From an uncultured Chlorobiaceae bacterium (lineage in GTDB: Bacteria; Bacteroidota; Chlorobiia; Chlorobiales; Chlorobiaceae), in contig CAIYWF010000095.1 in assembly GCA_903929845.1 (NCBI GenBank), positions 1 through 7,158 of the forward strand: 7,158 bases of DNA, in the 5' to 3' direction. The notes below the pieces were generated by a model. It saw only the letters and a list, made by a program, of their open reading frames with translations, was not told the origin of the DNA and made no database searches. Each line of letters begins with the position of its first letter. The first letter of the stretch is position 1. The translations under genes and the position numbers were made by a program. This document shows positions 7,090 to 7,158 of this stretch, piece after piece.

Positions 7090-7158
7090 ATGCACATTGA
7101 TATCGTCCCAAATAGAAATTCTCGTCCCGCCATCTTGCTCCGCCAGTCTTGGCGTGAG
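7090..7158 (+). CDS. IS1634-type transposase, N-terminal fragment (3' end outside window)
   Basis: An ATG at 7090 opens a frame that runs to the window edge for 23 codons. It encodes MHIDIVPNRNSRPAILLRQS and continues WRE. The start 'MHIDIVPNRNS-PAILLR-S-RE' is a well-known beginning of IS1634-family (IS4-like, DDE) transposases, where it precedes a 'G-KVKKRT' stretch. The catalytic domain lies outside the window, so intactness cannot be judged. Translation may be controlled by the inverted repeat directly upstream. Confidence 0.85.
   Translation, partial: MHIDIVPNRNSRPAILLRQSWRE

Larger units (their letters stand above)
6954..7158 (+). mobile_element. 5' (left) end of an IS1634-type insertion sequence, cut by the window edge
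   Basis: The element starts with the inverted repeat at 6954-6969. A 120-bp AT-rich leader (6970-7089) follows, then the first 23 codons of a transposase. Orientation is the same as the IS fragment at the window start, so the two are direct repeats. They show opposite ends of what is probably the same IS type, because the terminal repeats match in 15 of 16 bases and weaker similarity continues about 20 bp inward. The remainder lies beyond the window. Confidence 0.82.

Overview
The window is an accessory-looking stretch of a bacterial chromosome with five complete genes. It is bracketed on both sides by partial insertion sequences (IS) of the IS1634 type (IS4-like DDE transposases). Left to right it holds: the 3' end of one IS (1-139), a MeaB/ArgK-family GTPase gene on the + strand, then four genes on the - strand. 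In transcription order these four are a type I restriction subunit (hsdR), an aldo/keto reductase, a slipin (SPFH/stomatin-type membrane protein) and a universal stress protein (Usp). The 5' end of another IS copy (6954-7158) closes the window.

The host looks like a mesophilic Gram-negative bacterium with moderate-GC genes and AT-rich spacers. A B12-dependent methylmalonyl-CoA mutase chaperone next to slipin and Usp genes would fit a green sulfur bacterium (Chlorobiaceae) among others, but this is a guess from gene content, not something the sequence proves.

The four minus-strand genes are packed tightly: 18 bp between hsdR and the reductase, about 65 bp to the slipin, 12 bp to usp. No convincing terminator lies between them, so they may share a transcript. 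meaB converges on usp, and the two coding sequences overlap by 17 bp at their 3' ends. No hsdM or hsdS is present, and the IS at the right begins 167 bp upstream of the hsdR start. The restriction subunit is therefore either orphaned or cut off from the rest of its operon by the insertion.

The two IS ends carry matching terminal inverted repeats (15 of 16 bp, with weaker similarity further inward) and their transposase fragments point the same way. The 6.8 kb between them therefore has the layout of a direct-repeat composite transposon, or a segment that could be deleted by recombination between the copies. The most unusual small-scale feature is a perfect 9-bp inverted repeat that ends at the base before the transposase start codon and includes the likely Shine-Dalgarno bases. 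I see no clearly undescribed system; the findings concern gene context and IS architecture.
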